NCBI GenBank assembly: GCA_029856365.1
Contig: JAHQWW010000010.1
Location: 1-64,000 of the forward strand
Reading direction: 5' to 3'
DNA length: 64,000 bases
From: Candidatus Hodarchaeota archaeon
Lineage (GTDB): Archaea > Asgardarchaeota > Heimdallarchaeia > Hodarchaeales > Hodarchaeaceae
A model generated the notes under the pieces. That model did no database searches and was not told the DNA's origin. It saw nothing but the letters and a program-made list of their open reading frames with translations. A program made the position numbers and the translations under genes. Within the stretch, counting starts at the first letter, position 1. Each line of letters opens with the position of its first letter. Shown in pieces: positions 44,625-53,682 of the stretch.

Positions 44625-47225
44625 ATGGATGAATGGGAAATTAGTTTCGACTTACGTGCTGGCGACCGATCAGAACATTTCCAGTTCCTAGTTAATCCTG
44701 TTAAAGAAATGACCAAGGATTTTCCTAGTTTCCCTAAAGATAAATTTTTACGAGCATTAAATACTCACAGCGAAGAAAATAGGTATGTCCTTCATTCTGG
44801 ATTAATTTCAGATCTAAGATTCAAGCATACCTCTGAATATCACGAGAATCAGGAAATACATGTCTTAATGCTCGTGATGGAGAAGATAGGGCCTATTTCA
44901 TTAATTTTTCGTCAAAATTTCGAGTACTTAGTCCTTGAAGGGATTGACTCACATTACGACTACATTGGAGGGGATGCTTTACTCAATATCTTGATTCAAA
45001 TTATAAAACCAGACTCTCCAACAGTTAAGGGTCTTGGAAGAATTACTACAATCTATCATGCCTCTAATATTACTGAACTTACAAGAAAGGAGGCTTTTGT
45101 TTCTTTTCTTGATAGTGTGGAAGGTCAAATAATAATGTTCAGCTTAAGTATTATTTTACCAACCGTTATTATCATTGTTTTACCCTTGGAAGTTCTAGAT
45201 AGCATGATAGGTTATGTGATGACATTAGCAACTTTAGCGATCTTATGGTGTATTTATCCCCTTGCAAAAAGGTCAACAAAATATGCACCGCTGTCTTTGA
45301 TTTCTATTATAATTAGTTACCTGAATATTGAAATATTCATCCACATTCACTTTCTAGTTGGTGGAATAAACCCTTGGGGCATTTTCAACAACATTTCTCG
45401 ACAGAATTTGATAGGGAAGCTTCAAAGCCAAGAATTAATCACAGAGCTTGGTACACAGGTTTTTTTGGGAATAGAATTACTACAGATGGTTATTCCATTT
45501 ATTGATGTCATAATCATTGGATTAATACCGTTCACCGTAGGAGTGGGACTCTCTGGTTTTTTTATGATATTTGAGCGCAAATGGAAAAGTGCTACAGTAT
45601 TTAGGTTATTTTTTGCGGCATTATTTCTCATATCAATCATTACTATTCCTTTGGGGTATCATGCACTTGGAAAAGGATCTGAGGGTACTCTTCACGCAAG
45701 TATTGGCCTGATAGAAACTGTAGAGATGTTTTCTCCAGAATTTATAGAAAATCTTGACAATACTTATGAGCAATTAGAAGAATTAATTGCGTCAGCACAA
45801 GAGCATTTAACGAAAGCAGGCAATTCCTTCATACAATTCGGAGAGAATCCTCTAATAGCATATATTTTGCCTTATTTGATGCCTGAAGTAGCTGGAATAC
45901 CTCTTGAAGATCTCCCAGAAATATTAACACTAACAGCAGTACTAGCGGATACTATACCCTACTTTTCTAATATTTTATGGGGATATTATAATTTACAGAC
46001 TGGATTTAATCAGACGTTCGACATTTTACTACAATCAATTGAGAATTCCCCTCAAGAAGGTCTTGGGGCTGGTATTTTTCAAGAATATGATGTTGCCATG
46101 CGAGAAGCACTTGATTTAATGCAACAAGGTGTGGGGAATCTTACTGATGTCGAAGATCCCATACTGAATTTGATCAGTGAGGTACAAGAAAAACTTGACC
46201 TTTCTGTTTTTGCTCAAATGTTCAATTTTCTATCAGAATTAAAGGTGGGATTACCAATTATCATTACTGTTGTTTCTGGTGCCGTACCATGGATTAATAG
46301 TACTTATAAACTCACTCTAGCACTTGATGAGCTTTATGAATTTGATTTTACCTCAGAGACTCTTTTAGATGCAGAAAAAGATTACAATGAATCAAAGAGT
46401 ATGCGAACTGTTGATGTTGAAAGTTTACCAGAAGGAGCGGTTATCCCATTTCATGATCTTACTAATTTTATTCTTAATTTGCACCAAGTAACAAAAAACT
46501 TCTTATTTTCAGTCAAAAACGCCTCATCTATGTTTCAAGCTTTAAACAACACACTACATCAAGTTCAAGAAATAAATTTTTCAGATTCTGCAAATATTCA
46601 TGATCCTCATTGGGTTGAAATTGACAACGGACTTAATGATACAACCGATTATTTAAGTGCAACACAAATAAGCTTAAACAACATGAGTGCAATTATTGAA
46701 TCTCAGAAACTCCTCACGTTTGAGGAGTTAGCTGAACTTAACCAATTACTTGAAACTTTAAATGAATTTACCCAATCTGCCTCCGAGCGAGTCGATATCG
46801 TTGATCAATATGTATCAGCTTTGAATGGGACTCTTCGGGCTGTTAAATTCTTCTCCATGGGTTCCTATAGCTTGAATCAAACTTTAAGTGAAGCAGTGCA
46901 ACCAGAAGATATTGACTCTGGAAATGCGATAGAAAACTTCACCTTCTCTCAAATAGAAGCAAATAAAACTTATGAATACTTAAATTCAGTTAGAGCAGGG
47001 CAACTTTTAAATGAAAGCGCAGTCAACAACTGGCAACAGCTAGTTAAAGGAAATATCACTGACAATCGGACAAATTCTATCTATATGAACTCTCAACGCT
47101 GTTTGGATTTGATTTCAGCTATTGAAGATGGCCAAATTACCTTACAAGAAGCTCAAGATGATTTTCAAGAGATTCTTACTAGAATGGAGCAATTAGATGA
47201 TAGATGGGATATTTTTACAGAATAA
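44625..47225 (+). CDS. Large membrane protein with long exported helical domain
   Basis: The 866 residues comprise an N-terminal soluble domain of about 165 residues (WEISFDLRAGDRSEHFQF), five to six membrane helices (about 165-350) and roughly 500 residues of helical, coiled-coil-like sequence with many N-x-S/T sites (LVKGNITDNRT, FNNTLHQVQE). One hydrophobic segment lies near residue 545. There is no enzyme motif. The long helical exported part and dense sequons suggest a surface stalk or periplasm-like spacer. It is divergent from the GTPase gene and shares 220 nt of upstream DNA with it. Confidence 0.65.
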   Translation: MDEWEISFDLRAGDRSEHFQFLVNPVKEMTKDFPSFPKDKFLRALNTHSEENRYVLHSGLISDLRFKHTSEYHENQEIHVLMLVMEKIGPISLIFRQNFEYLVLEGIDSHYDYIGGDALLNILIQIIKPDSPTVKGLGRITTIYHASNITELTRKEAFVSFLDSVEGQIIMFSLSIILPTVIIIVLPLEVLDSMIGYVMTLATLAILWCIYPLAKRSTKYAPLSLISIIISYLNIEIFIHIHFLVGGINPWGIFNNISRQNLIGKLQSQELITELGTQVFLGIELLQMVIPFIDVIIIGLIPFTVGVGLSGFFMIFERKWKSATVFRLFFAALFLISIITIPLGYHALGKGSEGTLHASIGLIETVEMFSPEFIENLDNTYEQLEELIASAQEHLTKAGNSFIQFGENPLIAYILPYLMPEVAGIPLEDLPEILTLTAVLADTIPYFSNILWGYYNLQTGFNQTFDILLQSIENSPQEGLGAGIFQEYDVAMREALDLMQQGVGNLTDVEDPILNLISEVQEKLDLSVFAQMFNFLSELKVGLPIIITVVSGAVPWINSTYKLTLALDELYEFDFTSETLLDAEKDYNESKSMRTVDVESLPEGAVIPFHDLTNFILNLHQVTKNFLFSVKNASSMFQALNNTLHQVQEINFSDSANIHDPHWVEIDNGLNDTTDYLSATQISLNNMSAIIESQKLLTFEELAELNQLLETLNEFTQSASERVDIVDQYVSALNGTLRAVKFFSMGSYSLNQTLSEAVQPEDIDSGNAIENFTFSQIEANKTYEYLNSVRAGQLLNESAVNNWQQLVKGNITDNRTNSIYMNSQRCLDLISAIEDGQITLQEAQDDFQEILTRMEQLDDRWDIFTE

Positions 47226-47231
47226 CCTATA

Positions 47232-48707
47232 TTACTGAAAAGAAAACGTAGATTGTTCTTCAAGATATGGTTTTGGATCCATATCCCAGACGGATAAATC
47301 AAACTCACCCCGAGTGGCTGCCAAATCTCGAAATACCGTTCCTGCTTGAGGTTCTTTCCAGAATTCTTCACCATATTCATCAATCATTTGATTGATCCAT
47401 TCTTTTGCTCGAATACTTCCGAGTAAATATGAAGGTGTATAAAGATCATAATCAGGCATAATATGGTGAAGGAGCCAATAGTCTCCTGGAATTTCCCAGA
47501 AAAATCGTTTTGTTAATTCCTGAAACCGACTTGAAGCCTGTTCGGAGGTATACTCCCGTTTCCAGAATTCTAGTTTCATAACTGCGTTTGCAGAGTAAAA
47601 AACCAGAAAAAAGAGGTTTATAAAATGTCTTCTATCAATAACCTCTTGCGTAACTTCCTCTGACAATCTAAGCTCCTGCTGTAAGAACAGGGGATATTGT
47701 AATAACATTTCCATGAAAATAGAAAATGTTTCAGCAACACTCATTGGAATAAAGTACTTTTTCCAGTAAGGATCATCAGGATTTCCCGAGGTACCGTGAA
47801 TAGCATGTCCAAATTCATGGAAGATACTGGTAAAATCACTGAAAGGAGAAACATGTTTATAAACCACTCTAACATCGATAGGAATTCTTACCTCAAAACA
47901 GAACGCAGATGGAGATTTTTTCTCCCGATCTTCACTATCAACCTTTATTTGAGCAAGATCATCTTCAAATCCCCAGTTTGAAAGAAAACTCCCCACAACC
48001 TTCAAAGGATTCTTCTTTTCGAAATATTTGTTCAATGATGAGTATATTCGTGCTCTGGCAATATAGAAATCGTCATTGTACTCAAAAGCTTCTTTATTGA
48101 GAATTTCAGGAGCGTAATGGTCTGCAGCTGCTAAAAATGGTTTTCTCGCACCGTCTCCTAGTGTAAATACAATGTCACTCAGTTTTTCGTAAGGGAGGAA
48201 CTCTCTTTCTAAATATGCCTCGAGAGGTGAAGATCCATATAGAGAATAGACTTGACGGGAGATATTGAAACGTTTAATAATAGAGGGAACAAGATCTGGT
48301 ATTTTGCTAATAAATTCATCAAATAATTTTTTACGATCAGATGGATTGGAAGAAAGAGCATTGAACTGTCTCCAGGATCCCCAATTAACTGGTTTTTTAT
48401 GAAGATGGAAGTCTTTGGTTGAAATTAATGCCATTCGTTTATCGTAAATCTCTAATGATAGAGGTAATTTGCGAGCTTGGGCTATAGTATAAATAGAATT
48501 TAGATAGAACGCTCTTGGTTCTTCATATGAGTCAAGGAACTCTGAGCTTAACCCTACTAATGTTTCAGAGACCGATTCCATAAGTTTCTTATCATACGGT
48601 AGACCTGCGGTTTGATTATACTGTTGTTCAAATAGCTGAACGATATATTTCTCAAATTCAGTTCCAAGATCCTCAATACTACGAACAGGGGTACTCAATG
48701 TTTTCAC
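47232..48707 (-). CDS. M3-family zinc oligopeptidase (oligoendopeptidase F-like)
   Basis: The 491-residue metallopeptidase has the zinc motif H297-E-F-G-H301-A-I-H with a third ligand Glu326 in MSVAET. Later M3 residues are seen in DYDLYTPSYLLG, the H/Y substrate-binding region. The family cleaves short peptides in the cytosol. Length is near the shorter M3 enzymes (500-600). GTG start. It is convergent with the 866-residue membrane gene, only 6 nt apart. Confidence 0.9.
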   Translation of the reverse strand: MKTLSTPVRSIEDLGTEFEKYIVQLFEQQYNQTAGLPYDKKLMESVSETLVGLSSEFLDSYEEPRAFYLNSIYTIAQARKLPLSLEIYDKRMALISTKDFHLHKKPVNWGSWRQFNALSSNPSDRKKLFDEFISKIPDLVPSIIKRFNISRQVYSLYGSSPLEAYLEREFLPYEKLSDIVFTLGDGARKPFLAAADHYAPEILNKEAFEYNDDFYIARARIYSSLNKYFEKKNPLKVVGSFLSNWGFEDDLAQIKVDSEDREKKSPSAFCFEVRIPIDVRVVYKHVSPFSDFTSIFHEFGHAIHGTSGNPDDPYWKKYFIPMSVAETFSIFMEMLLQYPLFLQQELRLSEEVTQEVIDRRHFINLFFLVFYSANAVMKLEFWKREYTSEQASSRFQELTKRFFWEIPGDYWLLHHIMPDYDLYTPSYLLGSIRAKEWINQMIDEYGEEFWKEPQAGTVFRDLAATRGEFDLSVWDMDPKPYLEEQSTFSFQ

Positions 48708-48835
48708 CTGGAATCAATAAGTTTCTCCCAAGAGTAATAACTGAACATATAACTAAACTCATTAATCTTAGCTATAGGTTTTAAGTTTTTAAGAAAGATT
48801 TTTGAGCTCTAAATAAAAGTAAGGCAGAAAAAGAG

Positions 48836-49711
48836 ATGATTAATATGCAAACTTCTATTATGCAACTTGCAGATAGAGACCCAATCGAACTTCTAGGAAT
48901 TGTATTTGTAGCAATAGGTATTATCTTATTCCTTTCTTTTGGATTTCGATTATTATTATCTTACCAACGAACAGAAAAAAAGCAAACACTATATCTTGCT
49001 TTAGAATTCATCTTCGGAGGACTAGGAATGTTCTTTTTGCTCATAGAGCAGGTGATTCTAATGTTGTCTGTTGAAGTTATAGCAACTACTCCAGATATAA
49101 TTACTGATCCATCTATCCCTCCGATGAGGAGTATTTTTCAGTATTCAAGCATTGATGTATTTAGTGCAGGATGGGCTGGAGCAGCACTAGCTTGGATTTC
49201 TTCTGGAATTGCAATCATCGCAGCAGTTTTTTTTGTGGTCTCATTTTTTCCTGATAAGGGTAGGAAATATTTGATTCCTCCTATCATTCTTATATTAGTC
49301 TATTTAGCACTGATTCTTGTCTCGCCTTTTCACTGGAATTTCTCTGGTTCGGATTGGAGCCCTGAGCACGACCCCACGATAAACATTATCCTTTGGATTC
49401 TTTTCTTTATTCCTCTTTGGAGTGTTGCATTCCTCTTCCTATATCTAACCATTAGTTTATTCCGTAGAGGTTCTCCCAGTTGGCGACGATTGTGTTGGAT
49501 CTTTATCAGTCAAACACTCCTATCGATTGCATTCACTATTGAGATTGTTAATCCTTCAATGATCACAGAATATCTAATTCCAGCTCTTATAGGTAGTGAA
49601 GGAATTATTGCAACTGTTTCACGATTTTTCCTAATGATCTACCCTGTGTTAATGTGGATAGGTGTATTGACACCAGATTGGGCTAAAGGTATGTTAGGGG
49701 TAACTTCCTAA
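48836..49711 (+). CDS. Seven-helix membrane protein of unknown family
   Basis: The 291-residue protein has seven hydrophobic segments, beginning IELLGIVFVAIGIILFLSF and ending IIATVSRFFLMIYPVLMWIG. Between helices 2 and 3 is an exported loop (ATTPDIITDPSIPPMRSIFQ), and a short basic loop (RRGSPSWRR) follows helix 5. It is not an obvious transporter. ATG 48836 or 48845. It is divergent from the peptidase gene. Confidence 0.65.
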   Translation: MINMQTSIMQLADRDPIELLGIVFVAIGIILFLSFGFRLLLSYQRTEKKQTLYLALEFIFGGLGMFFLLIEQVILMLSVEVIATTPDIITDPSIPPMRSIFQYSSIDVFSAGWAGAALAWISSGIAIIAAVFFVVSFFPDKGRKYLIPPIILILVYLALILVSPFHWNFSGSDWSPEHDPTINIILWILFFIPLWSVAFLFLYLTISLFRRGSPSWRRLCWIFISQTLLSIAFTIEIVNPSMITEYLIPALIGSEGIIATVSRFFLMIYPVLMWIGVLTPDWAKGMLGVTS

Positions 49712-49752
49712 TCCTCTCTTTTCATTCAAAGTTTGGATGGGGTAGTTTATCC

Positions 49753-50841
49753 TCAGAGGTCTTCCATCCAGTCTAAAAATCTTGCAGATACTCGTTGTAA
49801 AAGTAACTCACGTATCAAAGGATTCCGTTGAGCTCCAATCTCTGCAGCTACTTCAACTAACGATGATTCATATGCCTTTTGAATTTCATTTATTTTGCTT
49901 TCTTTTTCGGTTTCTGAATATGAAAATGCCTCCACCAACATACCAGCAACCTTTAAGAGTTTTTCAGTCGATTCTTTTACTATAGGAGTTGTATTATCTA
50001 GGTTTTTTCTTAATTCTTTTATCAATTTCTTTGAATACGCGCAAGGTTCACCATTTTTGATCTGTTTTTTGTCCATATTGATTAAAACTTCATTGGGATA
50101 ATTTTTGACCAGATCTTTACTTATACCGATGATATCAGCATATGCGGGATCAATCATCTCTCTAATGAAGCTCACTTTCCTCAAGTTCATATGTGGAACG
50201 AGCATATCTAAACTGTGAACCATTAAGTCAATCAAGATATCAGATCCACCAGTGACAAAGACAGGCTTACTTCTAAATAGTGCTCCCAGAACGCGATCTT
50301 CATTTTTCCGTACTTGAGAAAGAAAGAACTCTATACTCCCACCTTCTTTCTTTTCGGAATAAATTACTCTCTTATTAATGATTTGTATTTCTGCAGTAGC
50401 CTCTCTCTCTGTTACACGCCAATCTGTAAGGGCATTACCTAATTCTTTGGGAAATTTCAAAGCTCCAGTATAGACATAGTTCTGTTTGATTTTGTTTGCT
50501 AACTCTTCAGCTTTAAACTTTAGGAATGGAACCTTGTTGTAGAGGAATACTTGTTGGTCGAGAGGCACAATATAAGATAGAGAAGCAATACATGTGGGTT
50601 CTGTAACATTTGCCTGTCGAATTTGGAACAAAAGAATGAAACCCAGTTTGTTTAATCTAGAAAAGGGAAGAATGGCCTCAGCAGATTCTAAATCTTTAGT
50701 ACTCATCATTATTAAGGTCATTTGTGATCTACGGGCAACATGAGAAGCTTCTTCCTGATTGATTTCTCCTGAAAAAAATATTGGGACAGAAAGGCCTTTT
50801 TGTTTATCAAAAACGCTAAATAAGATACCTCTATCCATCAA
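49753..50841 (-). CDS. Uncharacterised cytosolic protein with longin-like N-terminal domain
   Basis: The 362-residue protein has an N-terminal alpha/beta domain (about 4-115: GILFSVFDKQKGLSVPIFFSG, then a helix, then FILLFQI and VFLYNKVPFLKF). The opening strand-turn-strand with D-x-x-x-G and the strand pair before the last helix recall longin/roadblock-type domains, but weakly. The rest is helical and charged. I cannot assign a family. TTG 50841 or ATG 50838 follow GAGGAG. Confidence 0.5.
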   Translation of the reverse strand: MMDRGILFSVFDKQKGLSVPIFFSGEINQEEASHVARRSQMTLIMMSTKDLESAEAILPFSRLNKLGFILLFQIRQANVTEPTCIASLSYIVPLDQQVFLYNKVPFLKFKAEELANKIKQNYVYTGALKFPKELGNALTDWRVTEREATAEIQIINKRVIYSEKKEGGSIEFFLSQVRKNEDRVLGALFRSKPVFVTGGSDILIDLMVHSLDMLVPHMNLRKVSFIREMIDPAYADIIGISKDLVKNYPNEVLINMDKKQIKNGEPCAYSKKLIKELRKNLDNTTPIVKESTEKLLKVAGMLVEAFSYSETEKESKINEIQKAYESSLVEVAAEIGAQRNPLIRELLLQRVSARFLDWMEDL

Positions 50842-50986
50842 GGTTTATTCTCCTCTCAGAATTGAATTTTATTCGTTTTTTGAATCATTTCTTTAAAATC
50901 CTAGCTTTTATTTTAAACCAGAACTTAGTTAATTAGAAATTAGCTAAATTCGAAAGAATTGCTCAAAAGATGATTTTTGGTTTTTT

Positions 50987-51445
50987 TCATACTAAACTCC
51001 AAAAATCAATGATCTGTTGTGCGTGTTCAACAGTTTTAACTTTATCTAAACCTCCCGTTCCACCAAATATACCTTCTATTCTTCCATTTTCATCAATCAA
51101 AAAAGTAATTCTAGAAACACGGTTTCCACGTTTATAAGCACCAAATTTTTTAGCTAATTCAAGGTTTTCATCCATGAGGAGGGGAAATGGAAGATTATAT
51201 TTATCTATAAATCTCTGATGTGATTTAGCACTACCACCTGAAGACCCAAATACTTTTATCCCTTTATTTTGAAATATTTGATAACTATCCCGAATGGAAC
51301 ACGCCTCTTTGGTACAACCAGGGGTGTTGTCTCTGGGATAAAAGTATAGTACGTATTTCCGCCCTTTTAAAGTTTCAGAACTAATTGTGGTGTTGGACTC
51401 AGTTTTTGTTCTGAAGCTAGGAGCAATATCACCAATTTTTAGCAA
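50987..51445 (-). CDS. Peroxiredoxin, BCP/PrxQ type
   Basis: The 152-residue thiol peroxidase reduces hydroperoxides. The peroxidatic Cys44 lies in NTPGCTKEAC with the resolving Cys49 five residues on, the C-x4-C form of PrxQ/BCP, which uses an intramolecular disulfide. FYPRDNTPG and LPFPLLMDE support the fold. The TTG start follows AGGTG by 8 nt. It is monocistronic and divergent from the mutase gene. Confidence 0.9.
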   Translation of the reverse strand: MLKIGDIAPSFRTKTESNTTISSETLKGRKYVLYFYPRDNTPGCTKEACSIRDSYQIFQNKGIKVFGSSGGSAKSHQRFIDKYNLPFPLLMDENLELAKKFGAYKRGNRVSRITFLIDENGRIEGIFGGTGGLDKVKTVEHAQQIIDFWSLV

Positions 51446-51599
51446 TATTTATTCACCTAGGTATTTTCGTTAAGACCAAATTAAAATAATATTGAGATTT
51501 TGTCTTTATTTACAGTTTAAGCAGAATAATTACTTAAAATTACCGCTGTGATATTCAAAAATTCCAAAAAATCATTGAATTAATCGTAATTACAAAGAT

Positions 51600-53195
51600 G
51601 TGATACTTATAATGAAAAAGAGAAAATACAGTACACCTCTTGCAGAAGCAATACGCATAGCCTATACGAGAGGTGAGGGTGATGAAGATTTAGAACCACT
51701 TGTACTTGTTGACAATGATAATAGCCCAATTGGGCGTTTTATGCCTAATGATGCTTTAATTTTTGCTAATATTAGAGGTGAACGGGAGGTTGAATTAACT
51801 CAAGCCCTTACATCCAAACAACTAAATCATTTTCCAATAGTTCCTCTTAATCTCTGTGTTACGACAATGATCCAATACCATCCTGATCTCCCTGTAAATA
51901 TTGCATTCCCACCTACAGCAAATCTTAGCAATACATTAACGGAACTCCTTACTAAACAAGGTAAGCGAGTATTGAAATGTGTTGAAAGTGAAAAAGCTAT
52001 TCATTTAACCTATTTCTTTAATGGAAAACAACATACTCAATTCAAAAATGAGGATCGAATAATTATTCCCTCTTATGAAACAGAAAACTTAGCAGATTAT
52101 CCAGAGATGAAAGCTGCCGAAGTGGCTGATGCTACTATCGCTGAGATGAAAAAGGGAATTTATGACCTAATTGTGACTAATATTTCACCCTGCGATGTCA
52201 TGGGACATATCGAAGAAAAAAATATTGTTGGGCAAGCAATTCATGCTGTAGATAAACAATTAGGCCGAATAGTTACTGCTGCGATTAATGTTGGCTACAC
52301 TGTTCTTGTGACTGCAGATCACGGTGTTGCGGAATCTTGGCTTTATCCTGATGGCACTATTGACACAGGACACACTTCGAACCCAGTTCCTTTTCTAATT
52401 GTTTCTGAAATGAAAGAAGAAATACTATTGAAGACTGGAGGTTCCCTAGTAGATATAGCACCAACAATTATTGATATTTTGGGATTAGAAAAACCCCAAG
52501 AAATGGAGGGAAGAACTCTCTTGAAAACTGGAATAGGATTTAGTAGTCACCGAATTCTTCTCTTAATCTTAGATGGTTGGGGGTATAATCCTGATACATA
52601 TGGCAATTTATTCTTAGAATTCGGAACTCCAAATATGGATAAGTTAAAAATTGATTTTCCTTTTACAACCCTTATCGCTTCAGGAACACGTTTAGGTATG
52701 CCAGAAGGCACAGTTGGTAATAGCGAAATAGGACATCTCCACATGGGTATTGGTAGACGTATTGTAAGTGATCGAGTTAGAATATTTGAAGCCATTGAGA
52801 CGGGAGATTTTTTCCATAATGATGCTTTTTTGAAGGCCATAAATTATGTCAAGAATAATAAAACTTCATTACATTTATTAGGAATTATTAGCTTCTACAG
52901 TTCCCATGGTTCAATTAAATATCTTGAGGCACTCATGGGGCTTGCTAAGAGAAAGAATATTCATAAAGTCTTTTTACACGGTATGCTTGGACGGCGGGGT
53001 GAAAAACCTGAATCTGGAGCTCATTATGTAAATCAACTCGAACTTAAAGCGCAAGAAATGGAAATTGCAAAAGTTGTTTCCATCATCGGCCGTCATTGGG
53101 CACTTGATAGAGAAGAAAATTGGGAGAGAATTGAAAAAACTTATGAATTACTAGTAAATGGTAAAGGAAGACAAATAATAGATACAAATTTTTGA
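51600..53195 (+). CDS. Circularly permuted cofactor-independent phosphoglycerate mutase-like enzyme
   Basis: The 531-residue protein matches iPGM but with its halves swapped. Residues 1-310 correspond to the usual C-terminal part: FANIRGER (59-62 for R-x-x-R), K132 in ESEKAIH, D199/H203 in CDVMGH, D240-H241 in TADHGVAE, H258 in GHTSNPVP and the end EMEGRTLL. Residues 318-531 correspond to the usual N-terminal part: ILDGWGY (D325), VGNSEIGHLHMGIGR (catalytic Ser375) and GRHWALDREENWERIEKTY. All metal ligands and the catalytic Ser are present. The usual substrate motif L-D-G-R-D is LGRRG (463-467). The start is GTG 51600 or ATG 51612; an in-frame stop at 51576 excludes a missing N-terminal extension. 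Confidence 0.85.
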   Translation: MILIMKKRKYSTPLAEAIRIAYTRGEGDEDLEPLVLVDNDNSPIGRFMPNDALIFANIRGEREVELTQALTSKQLNHFPIVPLNLCVTTMIQYHPDLPVNIAFPPTANLSNTLTELLTKQGKRVLKCVESEKAIHLTYFFNGKQHTQFKNEDRIIIPSYETENLADYPEMKAAEVADATIAEMKKGIYDLIVTNISPCDVMGHIEEKNIVGQAIHAVDKQLGRIVTAAINVGYTVLVTADHGVAESWLYPDGTIDTGHTSNPVPFLIVSEMKEEILLKTGGSLVDIAPTIIDILGLEKPQEMEGRTLLKTGIGFSSHRILLLILDGWGYNPDTYGNLFLEFGTPNMDKLKIDFPFTTLIASGTRLGMPEGTVGNSEIGHLHMGIGRRIVSDRVRIFEAIETGDFFHNDAFLKAINYVKNNKTSLHLLGIISFYSSHGSIKYLEALMGLAKRKNIHKVFLHGMLGRRGEKPESGAHYVNQLELKAQEMEIAKVVSIIGRHWALDREENWERIEKTYELLVNGKGRQIIDTNF

Positions 53196-53206
53196 TATGT
53201 ATTTCA

Positions 53207-53668
53207 TCATGAATTCTGATTCGATATTACCTTTATATAATTCGCAATCTGAAATAAAAGTTGTGAAATGCTATTGTAGGAGTGAAGTGTGAGATTTGGA
53301 GAAGTATTACCTAAAATCATTGCTGATATAACTCTTTTTACTTCATAGACTCCCAATACGGGTTTATTGAGGTGTAAGGCGTATGCAATTTCATAACCTA
53401 CCCCTAAGCTGGGAATTGATACCTCAGCGATCACTATATCACACATTTGAAGCCAGTTAATATCTTGGGTGTAAATTTCAGCATTGGTCATTGAGTTTTC
53501 AATTTCGATAACGTCGGGTGAAGCTACATGATGAGTGAGAACTTCGTGGCCATTATTCTGGAGATAATCATAAATAATTTGATAATTACTTTGTAGTTCA
53601 CGACCCCCTCTTATAGATCCTGATAGATAAATTTTCAAGACAATCCATCCTGATAAAAAAATTTTCAA
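53207..53668 (-). CDS. 2'-deoxynucleoside 5'-phosphate N-hydrolase-like (DNPH1/Rcl) protein
   Basis: The Rossmann-like protein of the nucleoside 2-deoxyribosyltransferase superfamily carries the DNPH1 signatures SGSIRGGRE, WLQMCDIVIAEV, SIPSLGVGYEIAYAL (catalytic Glu in GYE) and a VISAMILGN segment. It would cleave the N-glycosidic bond of deoxynucleotides. The annotated TTG (53668) overlaps the upstream stop (TTGA). A 30-nt duplication adds a second RBS and TTG at 53638, which gives the length usual for the family (about 143 residues). Confidence 0.8.
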   Translation of the reverse strand: MKIFLSGWIVLKIYLSGSIRGGRELQSNYQIIYDYLQNNGHEVLTHHVASPDVIEIENSMTNAEIYTQDINWLQMCDIVIAEVSIPSLGVGYEIAYALHLNKPVLGVYEVKRVISAMILGNTSPNLTLHSYNSISQLLFQIANYIKVISNQNS

Positions 53669-53682
53669 GTTAATTTATCCTG
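53623..53682 (-). repeat. 30-nt tandem duplication carrying RBS and start codon
   Basis: On the minus strand, CAGGATAAATTAACTTGAAA... (53682-53653) is followed by CAGGATGGATTGTCTTGAAA... (53652-53623). I count 24 of 30 identical bases. Both copies keep AGGA nine bases before TTG, so both are plausible in-frame starts of the DNPH1-like gene. The product begins with two related decapeptides (MKIFLSGWIV, LKIYLSGSIR). Confidence 0.7.
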
